64,000 nt of DNA, from NCBI RefSeq assembly GCF_036226365.1, contig NZ_CP108462.1:7782501-7846500 (forward strand), in the 5' to 3' direction. Below, in pieces: positions 30,723 through 39,185 of the stretch (positions within the stretch are counted from its first letter, which is position 1; each line of letters starts with the position of its first letter). This DNA comes from Streptomyces sp. NBC_01262 (lineage in GTDB: Bacteria > Actinomycetota > Actinomycetes > Streptomycetales > Streptomycetaceae). A program made the position numbers and the translations under genes. The notes under the pieces are model-generated. The model was not told where the DNA came from. It searched no databases and was given only the letters and a program-made list of their open reading frames with translations.

Positions 30723-31835
30723 ATGATTGAACTGCCCGACCTCGTCGACCACCACTGCCACGGCGTCCTGCGGGGCGACCTCGGCTTCGGCACCTTCGAG
30801 ACCTACCTGACGGAGTCCGACGCCCCCGCCGCGCCCGGGACGACGTTCTTCGACACCCAGGCCGGTTTCGCCGTGCGGCGCTGGTGCCCGCCGCTGCTCG
30901 GGCTGGAACCGCACGCGTCGCCCGCCCGGTATCTCGCCCGGCGCCGCGAGCTGGGCGCGTACGAGGCCGGGCGGCTGCTGCTGCGGGCCACCGGGATCGG
31001 CGTGTACCTGGTCGACACCGGGCTGCCCGGCGACCTCACCCCGCCCGGGGAGCTGGCGGCGGCGGGGGCCGCGCAGGCACGGGAGATCGTGCGGCTGGAG
31101 CAGCTTGCCGAGCAGGTCGCGGACACCTCAGGGACGGTGGACGCCTTCGTCGCCAATATCGCCGAGTCCGTGCACACCGCGGCTTCCCTCGGCAGTGCCG
31201 TCGGCTTCAAGTCCGTCGCCGCCTACCGCCACGGCCTGGCGCTGGCCCCCGATCCCCCCGCCCCCGGCGACGTCCGCCGCGCCGCCGGTGACTGGCTCGC
31301 CGCCCGCCGCCCCGGTGGACGTCTCACCGACCCCGTACTGCTGCGCCACCTCCTGTGGACCGCCGTCGCCACCGGACTGCCGCTGCAGCTCCACACCGGC
31401 TTCGGCGACCCCGACCTGCGCCTCGACCACGCCGACCCCGCCCTCCTCACGGACTTCGTCCGCGCGACGGCGGGCCTCGGCACGGACCTCGTACTCCTGC
31501 ACGGCTACCCCTACCACCGGCAGGCGGCCTACCTGGCGCACGTCTTCCCGCACGTCTACGCCGATGTCGGGCTCGCCCTGTCGCATGTGGGCGCGCGGGC
31601 GCCCGACGTCCTCGCCGAGTTCCTGGAGCTCGCGCCCTTCGGCAAGCTGCTCTTCTCCACGGACGCGTACGCCCTCCCCGAGCTGTACGTCGTCGGGGTC
31701 GAGGCCTTCCGCGACGCGCTGCGCCGGCTGCTGGGCGGGTGGGTGACCTCGGGAGCCTGGTCCCTGCCGGACGCCGAGCGGGTCGGCGCCCTGATCGCCG
31801 CCGGCAACGCGCGCCGCGTCTACGGCCTCAGTTAG
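30723..31835 (+). CDS. Amidohydrolase family protein (FluG N-terminal type)
   Basis: A 370-residue TIM-barrel amidohydrolase. The first metal motif is visible as VDHHCHGV near the N-terminus. Further histidines occur in LQLHTGFGD and LLHGYPYHRQAAYLA, and a late acidic site in LLFSTDAYALPELY. This order matches amidohydrolase_2-type enzymes and the N-terminal half of FluG/nodulin-like proteins. It probably hydrolyses or decarboxylates a compound handled by the adjacent glutamine synthetase-like enzyme. The ATG at 30723 has CCGGAG upstream. The longer frame from 30636 reads through a repeat and is rejected. Confidence 0.8.
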   Translation: MIELPDLVDHHCHGVLRGDLGFGTFETYLTESDAPAAPGTTFFDTQAGFAVRRWCPPLLGLEPHASPARYLARRRELGAYEAGRLLLRATGIGVYLVDTGLPGDLTPPGELAAAGAAQAREIVRLEQLAEQVADTSGTVDAFVANIAESVHTAASLGSAVGFKSVAAYRHGLALAPDPPAPGDVRRAAGDWLAARRPGGRLTDPVLLRHLLWTAVATGLPLQLHTGFGDPDLRLDHADPALLTDFVRATAGLGTDLVLLHGYPYHRQAAYLAHVFPHVYADVGLALSHVGARAPDVLAEFLELAPFGKLLFSTDAYALPELYVVGVEAFRDALRRLLGGWVTSGAWSLPDAERVGALIAAGNARRVYGLS

Positions 31836-32814
31836 CGGGTACCGCCGCGCGGCCGTCCCCCGCCGGGGCGGGGATCTCGCCGGGGGCGGCCGAAGGGCGC
31901 TCGCGCATGCTGAGCAGGACCCGCAGGGCCGCGATCCAGATGAGGGCGGCGCCGAGCATGTGCAGGCCCACCAGCAGCTCGGGCAGATGCGTCGCGTACT
32001 GCACGTAGCCGATGACGCCCTGCGCGAGCAGGACCACGATCAGGTCGCGTGCGCGCCTGCGGGGACCGGGCGGGGCGTCCACCGCGCGCAGCACGAACCA
32101 CAGGGCCACGGCGAGCGCGCACACCACCCAGGCGAGGTCGGCGTGGAGCTGGGCGATGCTCTCCCAGTCGAGGCCGACGCGCGGCACATCGCTGTGGTCG
32201 CCCGCGTGCGGCCCCGCCCCGGTCACCAGGGTGCCTACCGAGATCAGGGCCAGGGTCGCGCCGATCAGCACCCACGTCAGCTGCTTCACCGGCTTGCCCA
32301 CCAGCGGGCGCGGCGCCCCGTCGCCCTCGGAGACGCGCTGCCAGGTCACCAGCGCGACCGTGATCAGCGCGGCCGACAGCAGGAAGTGCGCCGCGACGAT
32401 GTACGGGTTGAGATGCGTCAGCACCGTAAGCCCGCCCCACACCGCGTTGCTCATCACCACCCAGAACTGCGCCCACCCGAGCCGCGTCAGCCCCCGCCGC
32501 CACGGCTTCGCCGCCCGCGCCGCGATGATCGCCCACCCCACCGCCGCGCACAGCACATACGTCAGCATGCGGTTGGTGAACTCGATCGCCCCGTGAACGC
32601 CCATCGCGCTCGTCGTCGTCAGGCTGTCCGCCGTGCACTTCGGCCACGTCGGGCACCCCAGCCCCGAGCTGGTCAGCCGCACCGCGCCGCCCGTCACCAC
32701 GATCACCACGCTCATCACGAGCGCGCCCATGGCGGCCCGGCGGACGGTCGCTGGGGACGGGGTCCAGCGCTGGGCGATGGCGGAGAAGGGGTTCAGATTC
32801 GGCACGCGAACCAT
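31828..32814 (-). CDS. ctaA: Haem A synthase, COX15/CtaA family
   Basis: CtaA oxidises haem O to haem A for cytochrome aa3 oxidase. The 328-residue protein has about eight membrane helices and the family motifs GGAVRLTSSGLGCPTWPKC (with the conserved cysteine pair), HGAIEFTNRMLT, HFLLSAALI and HADLAWVV, whose histidines are haem ligands. The ATG at 32814 has AAAGGG nine bases upstream. TACGAT (32818-32813) followed seven bases later by GTG at 32805 is an alternative leaderless start that would remove three residues. The 3' end overlaps the amidohydrolase gene by eight bases, tail to tail. Confidence 0.92.
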   Translation of the reverse strand: MVRVPNLNPFSAIAQRWTPSPATVRRAAMGALVMSVVIVVTGGAVRLTSSGLGCPTWPKCTADSLTTTSAMGVHGAIEFTNRMLTYVLCAAVGWAIIAARAAKPWRRGLTRLGWAQFWVVMSNAVWGGLTVLTHLNPYIVAAHFLLSAALITVALVTWQRVSEGDGAPRPLVGKPVKQLTWVLIGATLALISVGTLVTGAGPHAGDHSDVPRVGLDWESIAQLHADLAWVVCALAVALWFVLRAVDAPPGPRRRARDLIVVLLAQGVIGYVQYATHLPELLVGLHMLGAALIWIAALRVLLSMRERPSAAPGEIPAPAGDGRAAVPAN

Positions 32815-32856
32815 CGTAGGCGGCCCTTTGTGCAAACTTTCACGAGGGGTTCGGCT

Positions 32857-33618
32857 TCACTCCCACCGGAACCAGCGCGCCGCCGCCCCCAGGCCGATCA
32901 CGGCCCACACCGCGAGGATCCCGGCCTCGCCCCAGGGCATGTCCCGGCCGTACTGGAGTACGTCCCGCAGGCCGTCCGACAGGGCCGTGATCGGCAGCAG
33001 CTCCAGGGCGGCGCGCAGGCCGTGCGGGAACTTGTCGAGGGGGACGATCACGCCGCCGCCGACGAGGAGGAGCAGGAAGACGAGGTTGGCGGCGGCGAGG
33101 GTGGCCTCGGCCTTGAGGGTGCCGGCCATGAGGAGGCCGAGGCCGGAGAAGGCGGCGGTGCCGAGGACGAGCAGGAGCAGTACGGAGAGGGGGTTGCCGT
33201 GGGGCGACCAGCCGAGGGCCAGGGCGATGACCGTGAGCAGCGCGATCTGGAGGATCTCGGTGACCAGGACGGAGCCGGTCTTGGCGGTCATCAGGGCCCA
33301 GCGGGGGAGCGGGGAGGCGCCCAGGCGCTTGAGGACGCCGTAGCGGCGCTCAAAGCCGGTGGCGATGGCCTGGCCGGTGAAGGCGGTGGACATGACGGCG
33401 AGGGCGAGGATGCCGGGGGCGAGGAAGTCGACGGACTTGCCCCGGCCGGTGTCGATGACGTCGACCGTGCTGAAGAGGAGCAGCAGGAGGCTTGGGATGA
33501 TCACGGTGAGCAGGAGCTGCTCGCCGTTGCGCAGCAGCATGCGCGTTTCGAGGGCCGTCTGGGCGCCGATCATGCGGGGGAGCGGGGCGGCACCCGGGTT
33601 CGGGGTGAAGGTACTCAT
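32857..33618 (-). CDS. ABC-2 type exporter, membrane subunit
   Basis: A 253-residue protein with six predicted membrane helices, of the DrrB/ABC-2 permease type (family segment FERRYGVLKRLGASPLPRW). It partners the ATPase encoded just upstream; the two genes overlap by four bases (ATGA). Such pairs export drugs, lipids or cell-wall components, and the cargo cannot be told. The start at 33618 is fixed by the overlap. The gene is conserved beside the suf operon in many streptomycetes, and ctaA follows after 42 bases. Confidence 0.88.
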   Translation of the reverse strand: MSTFTPNPGAAPLPRMIGAQTALETRMLLRNGEQLLLTVIIPSLLLLLFSTVDVIDTGRGKSVDFLAPGILALAVMSTAFTGQAIATGFERRYGVLKRLGASPLPRWALMTAKTGSVLVTEILQIALLTVIALALGWSPHGNPLSVLLLLVLGTAAFSGLGLLMAGTLKAEATLAAANLVFLLLLVGGGVIVPLDKFPHGLRAALELLPITALSDGLRDVLQYGRDMPWGEAGILAVWAVIGLGAAARWFRWE

Positions 33619-34541
33619 GCGCGCAGCTCCTTGCCGGTGAGCTCCAGGAACACGTCTTCGAGGGTGCGCCGCTCCACGGCGAGCCGGTCCGGCATCACGC
33701 CGTGCTGGGCGCACCAGGAGGCGACGGTGGCGAGCATCTGGGGGTCGACCTTGCCCTCGATGCGGTAGCTGCCGGGGGTGAGCTCGGCGGCGGCGGAGTC
33801 GGCGGGGAGGGCCTTGAGGAGCGAGTTGACGTCCAGGCCGGGGCGGCCGGTGAAGCGGAGGGTGTTCTCGGCGCCGCCCCGGCAGAGCTCCTCGGGGGTG
33901 CCGCGCGCTATGACGCGGCCGGCGTCGATGATCGCGACATGGTCGGCGAGCTGCTCGGCCTCGTCCATGAAGTGCGTGGTCAGGACCACCGTGACGCCGT
34001 CGGCGCGCAGCTCCCGTACGAGGTCCCAGGTGGCGCGGCGCGCCTGCGGGTCGAGCCCGGCGGTGGGCTCGTCGAGGAACACCAGCTCGGGCCGGCCGAC
34101 GACGGCCATGGCCAGGGCGAGCCGCTGCTGCTGGCCGCCGGAGAGCCGGCGGTGGGCGGTGCGGCCGCAGGATTCGAGGCCGAGGCGTTCGATGAGCAGG
34201 GCCGGGTCGACCGGGTTCGCGTGCAGCGTGGCCGTATGCCTCAGCATCTCCTCGGCGCGGGCGCCGGGGTACACGCCACCCGATTGGAGCATCACGCCGA
34301 TCCGGGGGCGCAGCGCCGCGCTTTCCGCGACGGGGTCCAGCCCCAGGACCCGCACGCTCCCGCCGTCCGGACGGCGGTACCCCTCACATGTTTCGACCGT
34401 GGTCGTCTTCCCGGCGCCGTTCGGGCCCAGGACGGCGGCGATCGTGCCGCGCTCGACGAAGAGATCGAGCCCCTTCACCGCCGTTTTGGGGCCGTACCGT
34501 TTGATGAGGCCGGTCACTTCGACGGCGGGCTCGTTTCCCAT
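33615..34541 (-). CDS. ABC-2 type exporter, ATP-binding subunit
   Basis: A 308-residue DrrA-type ATPase. Walker A is GPNGAGKTT, the signature is RLSGGQQQRL and Walker B is LVFLDEPTAGLD, followed by the H-loop LTTHFMDEAEQLAD. A C-terminal extension of about 80 residues is typical of this subfamily. The ATG at 34541 gives the normal N-terminus (MGNEPAVEVTGLIKRYG). The promoter must lie in the 170 bases shared with divergent sufR, so this exporter may feel iron-sulfur status. Confidence 0.9.
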   Translation of the reverse strand: MGNEPAVEVTGLIKRYGPKTAVKGLDLFVERGTIAAVLGPNGAGKTTTVETCEGYRRPDGGSVRVLGLDPVAESAALRPRIGVMLQSGGVYPGARAEEMLRHTATLHANPVDPALLIERLGLESCGRTAHRRLSGGQQQRLALAMAVVGRPELVFLDEPTAGLDPQARRATWDLVRELRADGVTVVLTTHFMDEAEQLADHVAIIDAGRVIARGTPEELCRGGAENTLRFTGRPGLDVNSLLKALPADSAAAELTPGSYRIEGKVDPQMLATVASWCAQHGVMPDRLAVERRTLEDVFLELTGKELRA

Positions 34542-34604
34542 GCCCGGCAGTCTACGAAGCGGTTGGCGGCCTGCGGGCCGGTGGGTGGGCACAACCCGTA
34601 GTTG

Positions 34605-34641
34605 TTGATCATTTGCGCAGGTCAGCTTAGGTTTACCTAAG
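34605..34641 (+). promoter_or_regulatory. suf operon promoter with palindromic operator
   Basis: TTGATC (34605-34610), a 17-base spacer and TAGGTT (34628-34633) form a good promoter. The 16-base inverted repeat CTTAGGTTTACCTAAG (34626-34641; 7-bp arms) covers the -10 and the start point, so a bound repressor would block transcription. The adjacent regulator gene encodes a SufR-like Fe-S repressor. The arms also resemble outer halves of DmdR/IdeR iron boxes (TTAGGT...ACCTAA), but the centre is five bases too short. Confidence 0.65.
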
Positions 34642-34712
34642 TGACGTACTCCACCGTCGCCCGGGGCGGACCGCGCTTGCCAGTCCTCGATGAATTACGC
34701 AACACTGGCATT

Positions 34713-35432
34713 GTGAAATACGTGGGCGAGGAGGAGCAGGCGACCGGTGAGCGGAGTACCCGCAACCGAGTCGTCCGGTCCATCTTGGACCACGGCCCGT
34801 CAACGGCGGCGGATCTGGCCGAGCGGCTGGGCCTGACGCAGGCAGCCGTACGCCGTCATCTGGACGCGCTGGTGGCCGAGGATGTCGTGGAGCCGCGCGA
34901 GAAGCGGGTCTACGGGGCCCGGACGCGGGGGCGGCCGGCCAAGGCGTTCGCGCTGACGGACTGCGGACGGGACGAGTTCGACCAGGCGTACGACCAGATC
35001 GCGGCCGACGCGCTGCGCTGGATCGCGCAGTCGGCGGGCGGCGGAGAGCCCGGCGAGGCCGCGGTGACGGCGTTCGCGAGGGCGCGGGTCGCGGCGCAGG
35101 CCGAGCGGTACCGGGCCGAGGTCGAGAAGGCCGCGCCGCAGGAGCGTACGAAGGCTCTCGCGAAGGCCCTGAGCCAGGACGGGTACGCTGCTACCACGCG
35201 CAGTGCGCCCTCCTCCGCCGGTGAGCAGCTCTGCCAGCACCACTGCCCGGTGGCGCACATCGCCGAGCAGTTTCCCCAGCTGTGCGAGGCGGAGGCCGAG
35301 GTCTTCTCCAGCCTGCTCGGCACCCACGTACAGCGACTGGCCACGATCGCCCACGGCGACGGGGTGTGCACGACCTTTGTTCCGCAAGCCAAGCAAGCCA
35401 AGCAAGTAAACGCCGGGAGGAACCCCGCATGA
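34713..35432 (+). CDS. sufR: Iron-sulfur cluster-binding repressor of the suf operon
   Basis: A 239-residue ArsR/DeoR-like winged-helix regulator. The HTH is at [22 protein letters not shown], the wing at [18 protein letters not shown], and a C-terminal cysteine cluster ([19 protein letters not shown]) is suited to hold a cluster. SufR is known to repress suf genes when its cluster is present. The GTG at 34713 matches the family start (M)[14 protein letters not shown]. The GTG at 34641 lies in the operator and would add 24 residues including a TTA codon. The stop overlaps the sufB ATG. Confidence 0.9.
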   Translation: MKYVGEEEQATGERSTRNRVVRSILDHGPSTAADLAERLGLTQAAVRRHLDALVAEDVVEPREKRVYGARTRGRPAKAFALTDCGRDEFDQAYDQIAADALRWIAQSAGGGEPGEAAVTAFARARVAAQAERYRAEVEKAAPQERTKALAKALSQDGYAATTRSAPSSAGEQLCQHHCPVAHIAEQFPQLCEAEAEVFSSLLGTHVQRLATIAHGDGVCTTFVPQAKQAKQVNAGRNPA

Positions 35433-36850
35433 CAGCGCCTCTGGAGACTGCCCACCCCGAGCTCGACGGCCTGGGTACGTACGAGTACGGCTGGGCCGAC
35501 TCGGACGCGGCCGGGGCCGCCGCCAAACGCGGGTTGTCCGAGGACGTCGTCCGTGACATCTCCTCCAAGAAGTCCGAGCCGGAGTGGATGCTGAAGCTGA
35601 GGCTCAAGGGCCTGAAGCTGTTCGGCAAGAAGCCCATGCCGACCTGGGGCTCCGACCTCACGGGCATCGACTTCGACAACATCAAGTACTTCGTGCGGTC
35701 CACGGAGAAGCAGGCGGAGTCCTGGGAGGACCTGCCCGAGGACATCAAGAACACCTACGACAAGCTGGGCATCCCGGAGGCCGAGAAGCAGCGTCTGGTC
35801 GCCGGTGTCGCCGCCCAGTACGAGTCCGAGGTCGTCTACCACCAGATCCGCGAGGACCTGGAGGAGCAGGGCGTCATCTTCCTGGACACCGACACCGCGC
35901 TGAAGACGCACCCGGAGCTCTTCCAGGAGTACTTCGGCACCGTCATCCCGGTCGGCGACAACAAGTTCGCCTCGCTGAACTCGGCCGTGTGGTCCGGCGG
36001 CTCGTTCATCTACGTGCCGAAGGGCGTGCACGTGGAGATCCCGCTCCAGGCCTACTTCCGGATCAACACCGAGAACATGGGCCAGTTCGAGCGGACGCTG
36101 ATCATCGTCGACGAGGACGCCTACGTCCACTACGTCGAGGGCTGCACCGCCCCGATCTACAAGTCGGACTCGCTGCACAGCGCCGTCGTGGAGATCATCG
36201 TCAAGAAGGGCGGCCGCTGCCGCTACACGACGATCCAGAACTGGTCGAACAACGTCTACAACCTGGTCACCAAGCGTGCCGTGGCCTACGAGGGCGCGAC
36301 CATGGAGTGGGTCGACGGCAACATCGGCTCCAAGGTCACCATGAAGTACCCGGCCGTCTACCTGATGGGCGAGCACGCCAAGGGCGAGACCCTGTCCATC
36401 GCCTTCGCGGGCGAGGGCCAGCACCAGGACGCCGGCGCCAAGATGGTCCACATGGCCCCGAACACGTCCTCGAACATCGTGTCGAAGTCCGTGGCGCGCG
36501 GCGGCGGCCGTACCTCCTACCGCGGTCTGATCGAGATCGGCGAGGGCGCGTCCGGCTCCAAGTCCAACGTGCTGTGCGACGCGCTGCTGGTCGACACGAT
36601 CTCCCGCTCGGACACCTACCCCTACGTGGACGTCCGTGAGGACGACGTGTCCATGGGCCACGAGGCGACCGTCTCCAAGGTCAGCGACGACCAGCTCTTC
36701 TACCTGATGAGCCGGGGCATGACGGAGTTCGAGGCCATGGCGATGATCGTCCGTGGCTTCGTCGAGCCGATCGCCAAGGAGCTGCCGATGGAGTACGCCC
36801 TGGAGCTCAACCGGCTGATCGAGCTGCAGATGGAAGGCGCGGTCGGCTAA
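35429..36850 (+). CDS. sufB: Fe-S cluster scaffold subunit SufB
   Basis: SufB is the main scaffold of the SufBCD complex on which clusters are built. The 473-residue protein shows the conserved [13 protein letters not shown] start region, [29 protein letters not shown] with the conserved Cys, and the C-terminal [29 protein letters not shown]. No intein is inserted, unlike mycobacterial SufB. The ATG is overlapped by the sufR stop and preceded by GGGAGG. Confidence 0.97.
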   Translation: MTAPLETAHPELDGLGTYEYGWADSDAAGAAAKRGLSEDVVRDISSKKSEPEWMLKLRLKGLKLFGKKPMPTWGSDLTGIDFDNIKYFVRSTEKQAESWEDLPEDIKNTYDKLGIPEAEKQRLVAGVAAQYESEVVYHQIREDLEEQGVIFLDTDTALKTHPELFQEYFGTVIPVGDNKFASLNSAVWSGGSFIYVPKGVHVEIPLQAYFRINTENMGQFERTLIIVDEDAYVHYVEGCTAPIYKSDSLHSAVVEIIVKKGGRCRYTTIQNWSNNVYNLVTKRAVAYEGATMEWVDGNIGSKVTMKYPAVYLMGEHAKGETLSIAFAGEGQHQDAGAKMVHMAPNTSSNIVSKSVARGGGRTSYRGLIEIGEGASGSKSNVLCDALLVDTISRSDTYPYVDVREDDVSMGHEATVSKVSDDQLFYLMSRGMTEFEAMAMIVRGFVEPIAKELPMEYALELNRLIELQMEGAVG

Positions 36851-36917
36851 GGCCCCGCCGCCTTCACAGGCTCCATCAGACGCCGCATCCCTAGAGAGAA
36901 AGAGCCGTACGACAGTC

Positions 36918-38096
36918 ATGGCTGAAACTGTTACCGCCGGGAGCCCCGCCGGTGCGACCACCGACGGGGCCATCCAGGTCGGTCACCCCCGCGACGCCCG
37001 GGTGAGCGCCGCCCCGTCCTACGACGTGGCCGACTTCCCGGTGCCGCACGGCCGCGAGGAGGAGTGGCGGTTCACTCCCCTGGAGCGGCTGCGCGGCCTC
37101 CACGACGGCACCGCGGTGGCTGACGGCGTCGTCAAGGTCGAGGTGGCCGCGCCCGAGGGCGTGACCGTCGAGACCGTGGGCCGTGACGACGCCCGGCTCG
37201 GGAAGGCCGGCAAGCCGGTCGACCGGGTCGCGGCGCAGGCGTACAGCTCCTTCGAGAAGGCCGGTGTCGTCTCCATCCCCAAGGACGCGGTGCTCACCGA
37301 GCCGGTGCGCATCACCGTCCACGGCGAGGGCGGCACCGCCTACGGCCACCAGGTCGTCGAGGTCGGCGCCTTCGCCGAGGCGGTCGTGGTCATCGACCAC
37401 ACCGGCGACGCGACGCTGGCCGCCAACGTCGAGTACCTGATCGGCGACGGCGCCAAGCTCACCGTCGTCTCGGTCCAGGACTGGGACGACAAGGCCGTCC
37501 ACGTCGCCCAGCACACCGCGCTGGTCGGCCGGGACGCGACCTTCAAGTCCGTGATCGTCACCTTCGGCGGCGACCTCGTCCGGCTGCACCCCCGGGTGAT
37601 CTACGGCGCCCCCGGCGGCGAGGCCGAGCTGTTCGGCCTGTACTTCACCGACAAGGGCCAGCACCAGGAGCACCGCCTCTTCATCGACCACGACACCCCG
37701 CACTGCCGCAGCAACGTCGCCTACAAGGGCGCGCTGCAGGGCGACGGCGCGCACGCGGTCTGGATCGGCGACGTACTGATCCGCGCCGAGGCCGAGGGCA
37801 CGGACACCTACGAGCTCAACCGCAACCTGGTTCTGACGGACGGCGCCCGCGTCGACTCCGTGCCGAACCTGGAGATCGAGACCGGCGAGATCGTCGGCGC
37901 CGGCCACGCCTCCGCGACCGGCCGCTTCGACGACGAGCAGCTGTTCTACCTGATGGCCCGCGGCATCCCGGAGGGTGAGGCCCGGCGTCTCGTCGTCCGC
38001 GGCTTCTTCGGGGAGCTCATCCAGCAGATCGGCCTGCCCGATCTGGAGGAGCGCCTGATGGCGAAGATCGACGCCGAGCTGGAGGCGTCCGTCTGA
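36918..38096 (+). CDS. sufD: Fe-S cluster assembly subunit SufD
   Basis: SufD pairs with SufB in the SufBC2D complex and is needed for iron entry. The 392-residue protein has an acidic N-terminal part, the beta-helix core and the typical end (FYLMARGIPEGEARRLVVRGFFGELIQQI), with the conserved H-x-TPHCRSN segment (FIDHDTPHCRSNVAYKG). It follows sufB after 67 bases, and its stop shares bases with the start of the next gene. Confidence 0.96.
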   Translation: MAETVTAGSPAGATTDGAIQVGHPRDARVSAAPSYDVADFPVPHGREEEWRFTPLERLRGLHDGTAVADGVVKVEVAAPEGVTVETVGRDDARLGKAGKPVDRVAAQAYSSFEKAGVVSIPKDAVLTEPVRITVHGEGGTAYGHQVVEVGAFAEAVVVIDHTGDATLAANVEYLIGDGAKLTVVSVQDWDDKAVHVAQHTALVGRDATFKSVIVTFGGDLVRLHPRVIYGAPGGEAELFGLYFTDKGQHQEHRLFIDHDTPHCRSNVAYKGALQGDGAHAVWIGDVLIRAEAEGTDTYELNRNLVLTDGARVDSVPNLEIETGEIVGAGHASATGRFDDEQLFYLMARGIPEGEARRLVVRGFFGELIQQIGLPDLEERLMAKIDAELEASV

Positions 38097-38413
38097 TGAC
38101 CTTCGTACGAGCCTGCGGGCTGGACGAGCTGGAGGAGGACACCCCCAAGAGGGTGGAGCTCTCCGGCACGCCGGTGTCCGTCGTGCGTACCGAGGGCGAG
38201 GTGTTCGCGATCCACGACGTCTGCTCGCACGCGAACGTCTCGCTGTCCGAGGGCGAGGTGGAGGACTGCCAGATCGAGTGCTGGCTGCACGGGTCCTCGT
38301 TCGACCTGCGGACCGGCAAACCGTCCGGCCTGCCCGCGACGCGGCCCGTCCCCGTATACCCCGTAAAGATCGAAGGGGACGATGTGCTCGTCTCCGTCAC
38401 CCAGGAGTCCTGA
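38096..38413 (+). CDS. Rieske-type ferredoxin inside the suf operon
   Basis: A 105-residue Rieske [2Fe-2S] protein of the non-haem dioxygenase ferredoxin type. Ligands are CSH (in DVCSHANVSLS) and CWLH (in IECWLHGSSFD), without the extra disulfide cysteines of the high-potential Rieske proteins. It lies between sufD and sufC, a position kept in many actinobacteria, and probably supplies electrons for cluster assembly, though this is inferred. The ATG overlaps the sufD stop (TGATG). Confidence 0.9.
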   Translation: MTFVRACGLDELEEDTPKRVELSGTPVSVVRTEGEVFAIHDVCSHANVSLSEGEVEDCQIECWLHGSSFDLRTGKPSGLPATRPVPVYPVKIEGDDVLVSVTQES

Positions 38414-38420
38414 GGCACCC

Positions 38421-39185
38421 ATGGCAACCCTTGAAATCCACGACCTGCACGTGACCGTCGAGGTCGAGAACGGCACCAAGGAGATCCTGCGCGGGGTCGA
38501 CCTGACCGTGAAGCAGGGCGAGACCCACGCCATCATGGGCCCCAACGGCTCCGGCAAGTCCACCCTCGCGTACTCACTCGCCGGGCACCCCAAGTACACG
38601 GTCACCGGCGGTACCGTCACCCTCGACGGCGAGAACGTGCTGGAGATGACCGTCGACGAGCGGGCGCGGGCCGGTGTCTTCCTGGCCATGCAGTACCCCG
38701 TCGAGATCCCGGGTGTCTCGGTCTCCAACTTCCTGCGCACCTCGGCCACCGCGATCCGCGGCGAGGCCCCCAAGCTGCGTACCTGGGTGAAGGAGGTCCG
38801 GGAGACCATGGAGCGCCTCCAGATGGACCCGACCTTCGCCGAGCGCAACGTGAACGAGGGCTTCTCCGGCGGTGAGAAGAAGCGCCACGAGATCCTCCAG
38901 CTGGAGCTGCTCAAGCCGAAGATCGCGATCCTGGACGAGACCGACTCCGGCCTCGATGTCGACGCACTGCGGGTGGTCTCCGAGGGCGTCAACCGGGTCG
39001 CCGAGTCCGGCGAGGTCGGCACCCTGCTGATCACCCACTACACGCGCATCCTGCGCTACATCAAGCCCGACCACGTCCACGTCTTCTCCGCCGGCCGGAT
39101 CGTCGAGTCCGGCGGCCCCGAGCTCGCGGACAAGCTGGAGAACGAGGGCTACGAGTCGTACGTGAAGGGTGGCGCGTCCGCGTGA
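38421..39185 (+). CDS. sufC: Fe-S assembly ATPase SufC
   Basis: SufC is the ABC-type ATPase of SufBC2D. The 254-residue protein shows Walker A GPNGSGKST, the SufC-type signature GFSGGEKKRHEIL, Walker B IAILDETDSGLD and the H-loop LITHYTRIL. The ATG at 38421 gives the normal N-terminus (MATLEIHDLHVTVE). Its 3' end overlaps sufS by four bases (GTGA). Confidence 0.97.
   Translation: MATLEIHDLHVTVEVENGTKEILRGVDLTVKQGETHAIMGPNGSGKSTLAYSLAGHPKYTVTGGTVTLDGENVLEMTVDERARAGVFLAMQYPVEIPGVSVSNFLRTSATAIRGEAPKLRTWVKEVRETMERLQMDPTFAERNVNEGFSGGEKKRHEILQLELLKPKIAILDETDSGLDVDALRVVSEGVNRVAESGEVGTLLITHYTRILRYIKPDHVHVFSAGRIVESGGPELADKLENEGYESYVKGGASA

Noticed and set aside
34641-34712. GTG at 34641 as the start of sufR
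   Set aside because: It lies in the operator, adds a segment with a TTA codon and poor codon bias, and does not match the family N-terminus. It is kept only as an alternative in the findings.
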